NCBI GenBank assembly: GCA_933228895.1
Contig: OW121853.1
Location: 74,818,645-74,882,644, forward strand
Reading direction: 5' to 3'
Length of the DNA: 64,000 nucleotides
Origin: Platycnemis pennipes
Lineage: Eukaryota > Arthropoda > Insecta > Odonata > Platycnemididae
Numbering within the stretch: position 1 is the first letter of the stretch; every line of letters begins with the position of its first letter. Positions 35,573-45,270 of the stretch are shown in pieces. The notes below the pieces were generated by a model, which worked only from the letters and a program-made list of their open reading frames with translations, had not been told where the DNA came from and did no database searches. Both the position numbers and the translations under genes were made by a program.

Positions 35573-35702
35573 GGGGAGGTGTGCTTGAATCGTTCGAGAT
35601 TGATTCCGGTACGTAACTAAGGACTCACTCATATGTTTTTACAATGCGTTCGGGATTATTCCGCACCGGAATCAATCTCAAACGATTCAAGCACACCTCC
35701 CC
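35573..35702. mobile_element. Foldback MITE, 130 bp
   Basis: Arms 35573-35610 and 35665-35702 pair at 37 of 38 positions, starting GGGGAGGTGTGCTTGAATCG. The 54-bp centre is unpaired. The terminal sequence resembles the family at 29.3-29.7 kb. No clear target duplication. Confidence 0.75.
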
Positions 35703-35709
35703 TGGAAAG

Positions 35710-36105
35710 CGTAGGAATTTGGTGAGAACGTTTTGAAAATGATTTTAATAATTCACGACACACACTTAATTAAGTTTTCCCCCGAATCCTTTGGAAAAGA
35801 TAACTCAAAGACAAAAGATCCATCCACTTTGATGTAAGTAAACAATCACAACAGGGCAATGTTCAGATTGGATCCAAAAATTAATTAGGGATAATGGCAT
35901 TCTAAAGGGGATTGAAAGTAATGAAGTTATATTTCGTATGTCACCATATGTATGCCACAAATATATTCATTTTGTACACACTGTACATACTTGTGCGTAC
36001 CAATTATTTTAAAACTCCCGGTTCTCCAATTGAAGCATAACACATTTAATTTCATCAACATCACCTCAAGTTAACGAATCTTGTATTGATTTGGCGCAGC
36101 TACCG
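35710..36105. other. No gene seen
   Basis: AT-rich spacer. Confidence 0.35.
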
Positions 36106-36595
36106 AAACTTATTTACCATTCCCTCCACTATTGTATTCATCAGGAAATGGCCGATTAAAGTTGTCCCGCCATCTTTTCATGGTTTTTAGAAGACTTCTG
36201 TTCTCTCCCACTCTTCTTAGGACGTCTTCGTTTGTCACTTTGTCAATCCATTTTGTCTTGATTACTCTTCTGTAGCACGACAAACGCTTCCAGTCCTGAG
36301 ACTTCTCCGATCGTCCATGCCTCACTGCCATAAAGAAGTATGTTCCTTGTTCCATGGAGATGCATGTTAGTTCCAATATAGTGTTTCCTTTCTTCCAAGC
36401 TATTATATCCAGCCGTCAGTACAACATTCTTCTTTTGGTAGAATGCCTTCCTCCACTGGCAATTTCCTTCTTGCTACGTCCATCGCTGGTTACTCGGCTT
36501 ACTATATAACAATTCTCTTTTACCTCCTCAGGAGTTTATTTTCTCGTTCAACATCAGTCTTGATGCCATCTTTCCTCCTTTCCACCTTTATATTT

Positions 36596-36836
36596 GCTGG
36601 TGAAGTCTTCACGGGTTCTCCACCGGGTCAGGGAAACGGCTAAGGCCGATGTTTCGACGGCTAACACTGCCATCGTCCTCAGGGCGTTGAGTGTCAGGTC
36701 CAAGAAAAATGCCGGTATCTATACCGGCATTTTTCTTGGACGTTAGCCGTCGAAACATCGGCCTTAGCCGTTTCCCTGACCCGGTGGAGAACCCGTGAAG
36801 ACTTCACCAGCATTATGCGCCGGGAAAAAACAAGAT
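36596..36836. mobile_element. Foldback element 3 (same family as element 1)
   Basis: Inverted arms meet through an inner hairpin around 'ccggtatctataccgg'. A perfect 12-bp duplication 'acctttatattt' (36584-36595 and 36837-36848) flanks it. The extra 'gcgccgggaaaaaa' tail is on the right, opposite to element 1, so the two are inserted in opposite orientations. It carries GAAAC motifs and a hammerhead-like core on the minus strand. Confidence 0.75.
36645..36685 (-). ncRNA. Hammerhead-like ribozyme fold
   Basis: Reading the minus strand: stem I GCC (36685-36683) with GGC (36647-36645); core CTGAGGA (36682-36676), a CUGANGA match; one extra C; stem II GATGGC/GCCGTC with all six positions paired, one as a G-U wobble; GAA (36655-36653); a weak stem III ACAT; C at the cleavage position (36648). 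Stem I differs from the 2.7-kb copy yet still pairs. Confidence 0.45.
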
Positions 36837-36909
36837 ACCTTTATATTTATTTTCTTTTTGATCGTCTGGTGATAACTGACCATTGTCTTTTCCATGCTTA
36901 GATATGTCA

Positions 36910-37260
36910 ATTTTAATTGATTAAAGTATTTTTAATGTATCTCTCAATACATTTCTTGATTCTAATGTATTCTTTAATCCTAAAGTCCGTTTTGTTTCTA
37001 GCTTCGTACAGTGATTTTAATATTGATTCTTAGTTGGATTTGGGTAGAAGACGTTTGAAGAGTTCAGAACAAATGAGGGATACTCCATCAACATCTACAT
37101 TAAGCGTTGTAAGAATAGGGAAATAAAATGTCTGAACTAGATTATGAAAGGAAGAAAATCACAACGGAAGTAAGTAGAAATCGTCAACGTGAAGCCAAAA
37201 CGATGATGATAAAAAACTGTTTTAGGTACTCCGAATTCCGAAGTTTTAATATCACTCACT
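36910..37260. other. No gene seen
   Basis: AT-rich spacer. Confidence 0.35.
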
Positions 37261-37262
37261 CA

Positions 37263-37400
37263 GTGATTCGACCCGAGGGTTGGTTTGGATAGGTGAGGGT
37301 AGAGCTCACCCCGAACCACGCCCCGAACTAAGCCACAGGCGTGTGAATTTCACACATTCAAGGCAGGGGGGCCAGTTCCTTTCCCTGGGCCACCTCGAAC
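37263..37400 (-). mobile_element. SINE-D body fragment
   Basis: Shares 'gggtagagctcacccc' and 'gcgtgtgaatttcacacatt' with 13848-14097 in the same orientation. The tRNA-like head is missing. Confidence 0.55.
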
Positions 37401-37774
37401 TCCGAGGAAGCTTTAATATAAGTTTATATATTTCGCAGATGCATTGTATTAGTCACCTCAGCATGGGAGTTAAAGTCATTTAAAAAAAAAGTGGAACGGT
37501 AAATTCTAAAAACTCGTTTTTTAACTTCTCGATGTTGAATTCAGCGAAGTACGAAATATTACGAATCCTTTCAGGTCGACTACATGGTAGGTGTTAGGTG
37601 CTAAAGTGCTCCAACTGCTTACACTCTATTTCGGAATATGTAGTGAACTTGATTACTGGATAAACATGGCTTTCAAGCCTGAGACGGAATTCCAATCCTC
37701 TACTTTTGTTTTACCAAGCCGGCATGCTGCTAACCAGGTTACAGCGTCCGCTGTTTCCAATATTAATATAATCC

Positions 37775-37982
37775 AATATTTACTTGAAGCTAACCCAACT
37801 AACAGTATGTTTTTGCATATTTGCTTTGCTATTTTTATCTTTTCTTAAATAGTGAAGTTTAGAACAGTATATAAATACTAATCCTTTTTTATGCATGATG
37901 CGGAGTGCATGTTTGGTGAGAATTCACCCCCTGCCACACACCTTTATGGTGGCTTGCAGGGTATTATGTAGATGTAGATGTA
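37775..37982 (+). mobile_element. CR1-like LINE 3' fragment
   Basis: UTR only, from 'gaagctaacccaactaacag' to an intact terminal hairpin and 'gtagatgtagatgta' tail. A weak antisense hairpin block follows at about 37998-38050 ('atccagcaagccatttt'), giving a tail-to-tail pair. Confidence 0.7.
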
Positions 37983-38219
37983 TTACAGCCACATCGGTAT
38001 CTACGTAGTATCCAGCAAGCCATTTTAAGGGTGTATGTCATGCAGTTAGGTTCTCTTAGGTTCACGAATAAACAGTGCTTAAAAGACGCTGATAATTTTG
38101 TAGGTCGTTGATGGTAGATTTTCAGTTATGGGATGGTAGATTTAAATATCCCCTAATGTTGATTCATTCATTCATGGCCATATTTAGTTAGCCTTCGCTT
38201 GACCGTTCGACTCGGGTTC

Positions 38220-39320
38220 GACAGGGTTTATAGGAACCTGGAAATCCTGGAAAACCTGGAAAAGTCAGGGAAAATGAAAACGGCCATGGAAATCCTGGAA
38301 AAGTCAGGGAATTTAACATGTGGTCAGAGAAAAATTGCAAAATGTTTAAATTTATCACCTGAAAATGCCAAGAGATCAAAAACTTCACATAGGAGCGGAG
38401 GAGGAGGGTGAAGGAGGGGATGACTGGCCACAGGCTGGCTTCGCTGTGGAGGCAGCCCTATTTCTGGCTATTGTCTGCACGATTTGGTGAAAAGTTTAGC
38501 GAAAGGTGTGCGAATTTTTATTCTCATTTTCATTCACTAGCGATTTTGCCAGGAATGCTTTGCTTTGTCCCTCTGGCGAGGAAAAAGTTATTCTCAGTCA
38601 AATTTGAAGTCACTTAGCCAAATTTGTAGAAGGATGTGAGGAAGAAAAAAATCAAGATTGATTCAAAGAGCTACTTTAACGTGACATCAGATTTGAAGGA
38701 AAAGCCAGGTTAGCCTTATTTGCAAATATTTTTCTGCCATTAAAACCCTTTCCGAAGGCATATCAATGTAAGGAATGATAATTTTTATATTGTTGACTTA
38801 AAGTTGTTGATCTCTTATTACTGTAATTACTCTTATTACTAGGGATGGGTCGGTTCGGTTCTTCGGTTCTCGGTTCCACCGGTTCTTGAGTTTAGAACCG
38901 GAACCGGAACCGGGGCCAAAAATAATCGGTACCGAAATATTTGGCGCGAAAACCAGTTTGAAACCTACTCACACTCCGAAAGTGGAGGCTTCACATTAAA
39001 ACCTGGTGAAATAGTGTACTTAGATGCTTCAAAGTCGCGAATTATTCTAATTCAGTCTCTGAAAATGATTATTGATTACCTTATCTTACCATTGAGCAAT
39101 GCAAAGTAAGTGGTAAATCAAGAACCGGAACCGAGAACCGAAGTTAAGAACCGAACCGGAACCGAAAAAAAGTGGAACCGACCCATTCCTACTCATAACT
39201 TTTATACCTATAAATGACCGAAATCTTGGAGTTTTCAGGCGCTCAAAAGTCAGGGAAAATTACTAATAATAGTCTGGAAATCCTGGAAAAGTCAGGAAAA
39301 ATGAAAATGAAAACTCCTAT
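38220..39320. mobile_element. Decayed hAT-like repeat with CCTGGAAAA motifs
   Basis: The left portion (38225-38320) repeats 'cctggaaaa' and 'gtcagggaaa', like the inner left end of the CAGGGTG element at 51204. Similar sequence returns at 39240-39320. A MITE separates the two parts. Open frames here (FPGFPG-type translations) are artefacts of the repeat. Confidence 0.45.
38840..39191. mobile_element. hAT-type MITE with TAGGGATGGG ends
   Basis: Inverted termini TAGGGATGGGTCGGTTC and TAGGAATGGGTCGGTTCC, followed by repeated 'ggttcgg/aaccgaa' motifs. Flanking octamers 'cttattac' and 'ctcataac' match at 6 of 8. TAGNGATG ends with 8-bp duplications are typical of hAT MITEs. 352 bp, no coding. Confidence 0.8.
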
Positions 39321-39324
39321 AAAC

Positions 39325-39545
39325 TTTGTTCGAGTTCCGGCTGTGGCAGATTATCCATTGTCACACCGGTTCCTACTCGAGTGCTTAGTGGATAGCATTT
39401 CAAGTACAGGACTCCGTCCGCCGGATTGCACGGTAAATTCTTTGACCCCTTGGCGCCTTTCGTTTTGAACAGGCTGATGCTGACCCCTGGGCTATCTCCA
39501 CATTTCTTCCATAACATAAAAATTGCTGCATCCATACATAATTAC
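39325..39545 (+). mobile_element. SINE-A, sense copy
   Basis: B-box-like 'gttcgagttccggc' followed by the body blocks 'ggactccgtccgccgg' and 'ccccttggcgcctttcgtt'. Confidence 0.6.
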
Positions 39546-39865
39546 ACACTCATCATTAATGGCGCGAAAAACCTTAGCCTCCCCTGAATAACGACAACAA
39601 CTCTTACCTGATGACTTTGTCCTAATGGCTGTTTCTCTCATCCGGTCAAGGTATATATTCCTATGGCAAATATATCTAGACCGAGGTCCGTATATAGCGA
39701 CCTTGACCTTGACTACCTTCCAAATTCCTTTTTCTATCTAAACTACTTTCGATGCAGGTCTGTATGTTTTGGAGTCGCTTCACGGTTAATCGACCTATTG
39801 GAATTGTATGCAAGGATTGCGAATTAGCCGCGAGTAACTTAGTGGAGGTAGGTATACATTTATTG
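39546..39865. other. No gene seen
   Basis: Short ORFs only. Confidence 0.3.
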
Positions 39866-40085
39866 ATGCACAATAGAAGTATTTCCACAAGGAGAAAATT
39901 CACCTCAACCGAGATTCGAACCGGGACACTGTGACCTCCAGCCAGGCACTCTACCAGTTAAGCTATACCGAGGCCTCGGCAGCTTTACTAGTAACTGAGT
40001 GGCTGGGCTGAAAATCAGGGAGCCCGGGTTCGTATCCCTGTCGAGGTGGATTCTTTTTTTCCTTGTGGAAAATCAACTATTGGGA
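39866..40085. mobile_element. SINE-B inverted head-to-head dimer 1
   Basis: Left unit is antisense (B box 'gagattcgaaccggg', 39911-39925), right unit is sense (B box 'gggttcgtatccc', 40026-40038). Both end in 'ttccacaagg/ccttgtggaa' tails, so the pair can fold back on itself. Each head alone looks like a decayed tRNA. Confidence 0.7.
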
Positions 40086-40089
40086 TTGG

Positions 40090-41025
40090 TTGAGGGAAGA
40101 ATTAAGTTATTTTCTCTGTCCTTCTATAAAAGGGAACGAGAAGAGTGACCGTCATATTAGGAATAAATCTGTTTCTACCGTGTATCTCAGGATTGGGTCC
40201 TTCTCCGTAAATATTGACCTTTATTTTCCTTTCGCGTTTTGCGTGCGTCATTTCCGTAGTCGTTTCGAAATGAAAGGCTGACTGTTTTCTGTGCGCCCTT
40301 CCTGGGATCTGAACGTGGCAGAAGCATATTTGGAAGTCCCCTTATCGTGTGCTGGCAGAGATAAAGTTGTTGCCGTTGTCAAGGATTTGAGTATTGATTG
40401 CTACCTCCCTCCTTGCAAATATAATCTTCTTTCTACCCGTACTGCGTAGCGTATTGCGTTTTTATTTCTTATCCACCCCTTGTTGGAGGGGGAGGAAGTA
40501 GGTATAAATTTATTGATTTATATCTCCCCTACGCGCCGCGCTACAAATCAGCATCGCTCTGCCTGAACGGAAATTGCTTTCCTTCCCAATTGCCATATCT
40601 GTCTCTCTATCTCGCTCCGCTAAGCCGAATTGGGAACGGTGTCTTTGACGTCTCGTCACGTGACGAATCATCCTGTGGGACATTGGCGTCGCCATGGGAA
40701 CGACATTATCCATTTGGCATTGTCTCGGGGATTTCCTACGTTAAAGCAAAATTTGATCTGACATTCACTTTGATTTCGGATATTCGGTTTGTAGTGTATG
40801 ATGACGAGGGTACATTTTTGGAGAGCACAGAAGTGACAGGTTGAGGAAACGTTAATTGTTCTTGGATTTCTTGATAACATAAATATTGGGACGTCAAACT
40901 TCAGAGGACTTTCCGCCGTATTGAAACAAATAAACCCCTCGACGTCTTTTGTATACAATGGTCTAATTCTCTAAGATCAGCGTACACAAATAATCAGGCA
41001 AAAGCTTGAAGAGATGTAAGGACTT
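40090..41025. other. No gene seen
   Basis: ORFs of 67-96 codons on both strands near 40510-40958 have no domain. A short block near 40337-40380 weakly resembles the SINE-B conserved upstream block. Confidence 0.4.
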
Positions 41026-41029
41026 ATTT

Positions 41030-41525
41030 ATAACAAATTCAAAGCTCGTGAACCAGCCGCGAAAAATTTAACTGAGTTACCCGCTGACATTGCACAATAG
41101 CAAGATATTCCACAGAGACAAGAATGTTCCAAGAAAATTTTCCAACAATGATTTTCCAAGAAAATTTTCCAACAATGATTTTCCAAGAAAATTTTCCAAC
41201 AATGATTTTCCAAGAAAATTTTCCGACAATGATTTTCCAATAAAATCATTCACCTTGACCGGGAGTCGAACCCGGACCCCTTGATTTTAATGTAGGCTTT
41301 AACCTCGTGGACGGTGGCGCCACGCGCACGACTTCGGCTGCTTTGTGACATGATATGTCCAGGATTCTGGCAACATCTTGCTCCTTTAAAGCATTTATAA
41401 TTTCCACAGAGAATGACAACATCTTGGTAGCTCTACAGGTAGATAACCCAGCCGGAAATCAGGGGGTCCGGGTTCATCTCCCGGTCAAGGGGAATGATTT
41501 TTTTGTCTGTGGAATATTCAAAGCA
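41030..41525. mobile_element. SINE-B inverted head-to-head dimer 2 with tandem array
   Basis: Antisense unit with B box 'gggagtcgaacccgg' (41261-41275) and sense unit with 'gggttcatctcccgg' (41470-41484). The outer tails 'tattccacagagacaag' and 'ttgtctgtggaatatt' pair. Inside the left tail lies a 27-bp tandem array. A 'ccgcgaaaaatttaactga' block at 41050 is the SINE-B upstream block. Confidence 0.65.
41129..41240. repeat. 27-bp tandem repeat, four units
   Basis: Units start at 41129, 41156, 41183 and 41210; each contains 'ccaagaaaattttcc' and 'aacaatgatttt'. Only one base change (fourth unit) indicates recent amplification. The ORFs across it merely translate the repeat. Confidence 0.9.
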
Positions 41526-41585
41526 AAGTTGGCATTCTACCGGAAGAAGAACCTACTTCGAAGTCGAGGGAATGGTAGCTCGGAA

Positions 41586-41995
41586 GTACATCTACATCAG
41601 CTATGCTATACCCTGCGAACCGCCTCGAGGGTGTACGGCAGGGGGTGAAGATCACAATCATGCACAAGTGAAATGCAACTAAGAGCTACAGTTCATTATG
41701 AAAGACAAAATAACCTTTGTATTCCCACAATTCATTCTCACACTACGACCATGGTTTAGACGATTAACGTCATCCTCAGGATGGAGGATGATTTGAGGAT
41801 GACGTTAATCGCCGAAACCATGGTCGTAGTGTGAGAGAATAAATTGTGGGAATACAAAGGTTATTTTGTCATTCATTATGAAGACAAGTAAATTCCATAA
41901 AGTGACGTCAGAAACCATCAGTTTTATCAAGAGCTACAATGCTACTACTTCATGGAAACGTGTTAGATAATAGTGTCAAGTGCAACTATTACGGT
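41586..41995 (-). mobile_element. CR1-like LINE 3' UTR, divergent subfamily
   Basis: Antisense tail 'acatctacatcagc', a hairpin block with compensatory changes, then UTR sequence related to 23458-23600 ('gttagataatagtgtc'). Interrupted by foldback element 4. Confidence 0.6.
41703..41871. mobile_element. Foldback element 4
   Basis: Arms of about 75 bp pair almost perfectly, with an 11-bp duplication 'ttcattatgaa' (41692-41702 and 41872-41882). The two arms together show CTGAGGAT, stem GACG/CGTC, GAAAC and CCATGGTC in the order of the hammerhead-like motif; each arm alone has one damaged part. I could not find a paired stem I. Confidence 0.75.
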
Positions 41996-42024
41996 GTCTA
42001 CATAGCAACGAAGGGATTATCAGC

Positions 42025-42110
42025 TATAAACCGGCCTCGGTGGCGGCGAGGTTAAATCGTCGACAAACAGAAGGTCGCGGGTTCGAGTCCCGCCTGGGTA
42101 AATGTTACCT
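42025..42110 (+). mobile_element. SINE tRNA-like head
   Basis: 'ggcctcggtggcggcgagg' (A-box region) and 'gcgggttcgagtcccgcc' (B box) at tRNA spacing, followed by 'tgggtaaatg'. The anticodon arm is not convincing, so this is a SINE head rather than a tRNA gene. Confidence 0.5.
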
Positions 42111-42660
42111 TATTAGGACATGGGTGTTTTTAAATGTGTTACGTCCATATATTAAATTGCTTGCAATTGGGGGAACCTGTATGCAACAAAGAAATTATTT
42201 TTTATTATTATTATTAAATGCAACATGTATATTAATCTGTATTTCCCTAGCATGCGTGGTGTAGTAATGTTAACATATGTTTTATGTACTTAAAGACTTC
42301 TCTAAACATTTTTCATCTACCTATCCCTTTGAAAGTAAGGAAACGCTAGATTAGAACCTACAGCTGCTGCATATTCCTCTTCAGCAGTGAGGTACGGACG
42401 ATGGCAGCAGCAGAAATCTCAAGGCTGGACGCATTAGAAATGTTTCAGAACTTGCCAAATCTCCATTAATTGCCCGATTCGAATCTTCCAACAACACCGC
42501 CTCACAGCCAATGCGTAGACTACATTTTACATCCACTTGTATGAGAATGTTAGAAAATGTATCTGTTTCTGAGTGAGTCTGATGAGTCATTAACACCTGA
42601 CACCATATAATACAGTTAGGTTATTATTGTAAATATTCTAATCGATGAAACTTTATTTCC
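42111..42660. other. No confirmed gene upstream of exon candidate
   Basis: A short frame starts ATGGCAGCAGCAGAAATC near 42401 and stops after 22 codons with no donor site seen. It could be coincidental. AT-rich otherwise. Confidence 0.35.
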
Positions 42661-42662
42661 AG

Positions 42663-42768
42663 AGTGGTATCCTGTGTAGTGGTCGACGTGACAGTGTTAA
42701 AAAGGTTAAGGAAATGGATGAGTGCAAGAAGATCTCACCGCGGTATTCTTCAGACTGCGATGACCAAA
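42663..42768 (+). CDS. Candidate internal exon, unknown gene
   Basis: A 106-nt segment is preceded by a pyrimidine-containing acceptor ('ctttatttccag') and followed by a consensus donor (GTAAGT at 42769-42774). Two frames are open. The first reads SGILCSGRRDSVKKVKEMDE, then CKKISPRYSSDCDDQ; it is charged and looks more protein-like than the second. No domain recognised. It lies outside identified transposons but only 0.75 kb from a CACTA-like element, so it could belong to a host gene or to an unrecognised element. Confidence 0.35.
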
Positions 42769-42774
42769 GTAAGT

Positions 42775-43529
42775 TATTCATTTTTAAAAAACTATTTTCT
42801 TAATTGAATGCTTTACAATTGCTTGCCAATGAAGTGTATTAATTTCATTCGTGATATTGGATGAAACATGAACGTTATATTTTAATCGTAAATGGTAAAA
42901 ATATACACTTTTTACAGTCCACTAGAGAAATATATTGAGTACGACCCGGGTTTCGTTACATAATGTCACTATCAGGTAACAATGACCAACTTTGTACCGT
43001 AGGTGTTCGAAATATGTACAAATTTTGTATACTTTTGTATTGCACTCAAAAAGTGTATTTTTTATCATTTCCGATACGGAGAGGTACCACATATTTAACC
43101 CTGAAACCATTAGTCACGTTATATCTTAAATTATAGTTACCCAGCTTTAACGAAAGTATTTTTGTGTACATACTTGGAAAGTGTAGTACGTATGAAAGTT
43201 GGCCCTTTCAGGGATTTATGTTTTGAGTATGATCGGATTTATACAAATCTTTGTTCGCGGTATAGTCTCTTGAGTCGCCGCATGTAAATGTGTGAGTTCG
43301 CACGTTTGGGACCCTGCGATTTGGTGCGCGTTTATGAACGCATTAGTGCGCAAGAAGATTGTCATTTGTCAGTTTTTAATTCCAGTCGGCTCATGTGTTG
43401 TCTTTTTGCTGTGTGCTGTTTGTGGGTTGATTTGTAGTCATATATAGTGCGTGGGGTTATTGTTGTGCTCGACAGTCTTTATCTCATGGTTTGATGCTAA
43501 ATCTGTAGTCTTGATGCATTGAGTAGATA
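42775..43529. other. No gene seen
   Basis: AT-rich then GT-rich; no ORF of interest. If the upstream exon is real, this would be intron. Confidence 0.35.
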
Positions 43530-44794
43530 CACTGAAAAAACACTTTGGATATGAGAATCGTAGGTTTGGATGTCACACCCAAACCTGAGGTGAAGGAAAG
43601 GACTTGTCCATACATTTGGATGTGTCATCCAAACGGAATGGGTGATGAGTAGTTGGATGTGCCACCTACTTCTTTGGTTGCTGCATCCAAAGAAGACGGA
43701 CAGTACTTTGGGTGTGAGAACCAAAGTGTTGGGTAGCTCAGCAGAACAACGTTTGGTTACCGAATGAAAACTGATGACCAACCCTAAGGCATGTGCACCT
43801 ACCCTCCCTACTTTTAAACCCCACTACCCTAAAATATTTTTCTTTTTCAACCCCTTTTGAAATAGGGTAGTAGGACAGTGCAACTAGAAAAATGAGAAAA
43901 CTTGGCTCTGTGGTTGTTATGATATCTATTATCACATAATCGTCAACATATTACAAAAAATGCACAAAACAAAAAAAATTAACAATTATCAAATTTTATG
44001 TCAATAACATAAAAATATTATTAAAATACAATCATAACATAATACAAAATATGATCAGGAAATACAAGAAATATGTAAAAATACTGAATTTTCCTTACAG
44101 TGTATGTCTCAGAGATACATAGGAACGTGAGACAACTTAACCTCAATAACAGAAAGAAAGTTCAATGTTAATAAGCACAGCAGCACTGTCGACAAAATAT
44201 AATCTGAGAGTTTAAACTCTGTTTGTAATAAGCACATAGAGATAACAATGGGAATCTGCAAAAGAACTCATAAGCAAAGGCTGGTAGTGTAGGCATGAGA
44301 ATTAACACAAAATGGCCGCGCAATTTCAGTGCAACTTACCAGCAAACACCTGGATATAGGCTCCAAGTCCAGCCTTCAATAGGAAATCCTTCGTCTCCTC
44401 GTCCATAATCTCTTCGAGCAACAGGAATACTGAAGCAGACGCGGCAGAGAAGTCATAATAAAGTTCGCCTGATTGGCACAGAACAAGTCCACACGTGTCG
44501 ACGGCTTGCACGGCTGAACACGGAATTGCGGGTGCTATAGAGCTTCCTGAGAGCGCCACCAGAGCGCGCTACTATAGATTTAGATTTCGCAACCAAACCA
44601 GCAGAGTGCACCAACTACAACTTTGGGTCTCCCATCCAAAGGACGTTGACTAGACGTGTTTGGTGTGACACTCTTTGCCTTTGGTTCTCACATCCAAATA
44701 ATTAGTTCTGACGTCGTATCACTCTTGATGGCGCATCCAAACCTCCCCGCCCAAAAGAGTTTAGGGTGTAGCATCCAAACCTGTTCTCTCAGTG
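43530..44794. mobile_element. CACTA/CMC-like DNA transposon, deleted copy
   Basis: Ends CACTGAAAAAACA and CACTGAGAGAACAGG (read inward), with TA on both sides. Both subterminal regions carry about ten copies of 'tttggatg/catccaaa' in mixed orientation. Terminal CACT plus dense subterminal repeats are typical of the CACTA/EnSpm group. The TA duplication is short, so Mirage or another CMC member is possible. The interior holds a 5' exon of a lost gene. Confidence 0.65.
44340..44406 (-). pseudogene. SAM-like N-terminal exon inside the CACTA-like element
   Basis: From an ATG (44406-44404) the frame reads MDEETKDFLLKAGLGAYIQV, then FAG, and runs directly into a consensus donor GTAAGT (44339-44334, minus). 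The D/E..FL...GL..Y...F spacing resembles the first helices of a SAM domain. The rest of the protein is missing from this copy, consistent with an internally deleted transposon. Domain assignment is tentative. Confidence 0.4.
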
Positions 44795-44954
44795 TAGAAT
44801 TAATTTTCCTAATCATAGCCTATTTAGTAACTATTTCGATTTCATTTTTATCTTGTTTATTCTGTGTGTCGTCCATTCAGTGAACGACGGACAATTCGAA
44901 CCACAACTCGAATTTGGAATTCACAACTTTTTTATCTCTTTTCATTTCCCTAAT

Positions 44955-45270
44955 TGAATCCCTTATTCTTGCTGCGTTCTCCGAATACTGCGGCCGTACA
45001 ACTGCGGAATAACATCATAGTAACATGAATTATATATATATCATATAAAATTTAATAATGGTGGTCGGGTTGGGGTTGTGGTTAGAGTACTGGCCTCCCA
45101 TCCCGAGAGCCCAGGTTCGATCCCCTATTCTTGGTGCGTACTCCGAATAATGCGACCGTACAACTACGGAATAACAGCATAGTAACATGAATATTATATA
45201 TCATATGTAATGTAATGATAGGTATCGGGTCGGTGTGGTGGCTAGAGTACTGGCATCTCATCCAGAGGGT
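44955..45270. repeat. Tandem duplication, about 161-bp period, including SINE-A heads
   Basis: 'tattcttgctgcgt' (44964) and 'tattcttggtgcgt' (45126) begin two similar units that share 'gaccgtacaactacggaa'-type sequence. Each runs into a tRNA-like head ('gttagagtactggc' / 'gctagagtactggc'). The second head continues into the full SINE-A. Confidence 0.7.

Larger units (their letters stand above)
36110..36905 (-). mobile_element. RTE-like LINE fragment, interrupted by a foldback element
   Basis: The minus-strand frame 36376-36110 reads WKRLSCYRRVIKTKWIDKVT, then NEDVLRRVGENRSLLKTMKR, the post-RT segment of this family. The preceding RT portion continues beyond the 241-bp insertion. It also contains the sequence that serves as an empty-site reference for the TTAA element inserted at 61.9 kb (TTAG at 36217-36220). 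Confidence 0.75.

Noticed and set aside
38188..38388. Collagen-like FPGFPG translation
   Set aside because: It arises from the CCTGGAAAA repeat of a hAT-like element, not a protein.
41129..41240. Tandem 27-bp repeat as a CRISPR-like array
   Set aside because: Units are contiguous with no variable spacers, and the DNA is eukaryotic.
42032..42100. Possible true tRNA gene
   Set aside because: A and B boxes are present but the anticodon arm and acceptor stem do not pair; it behaves like the other SINE heads.
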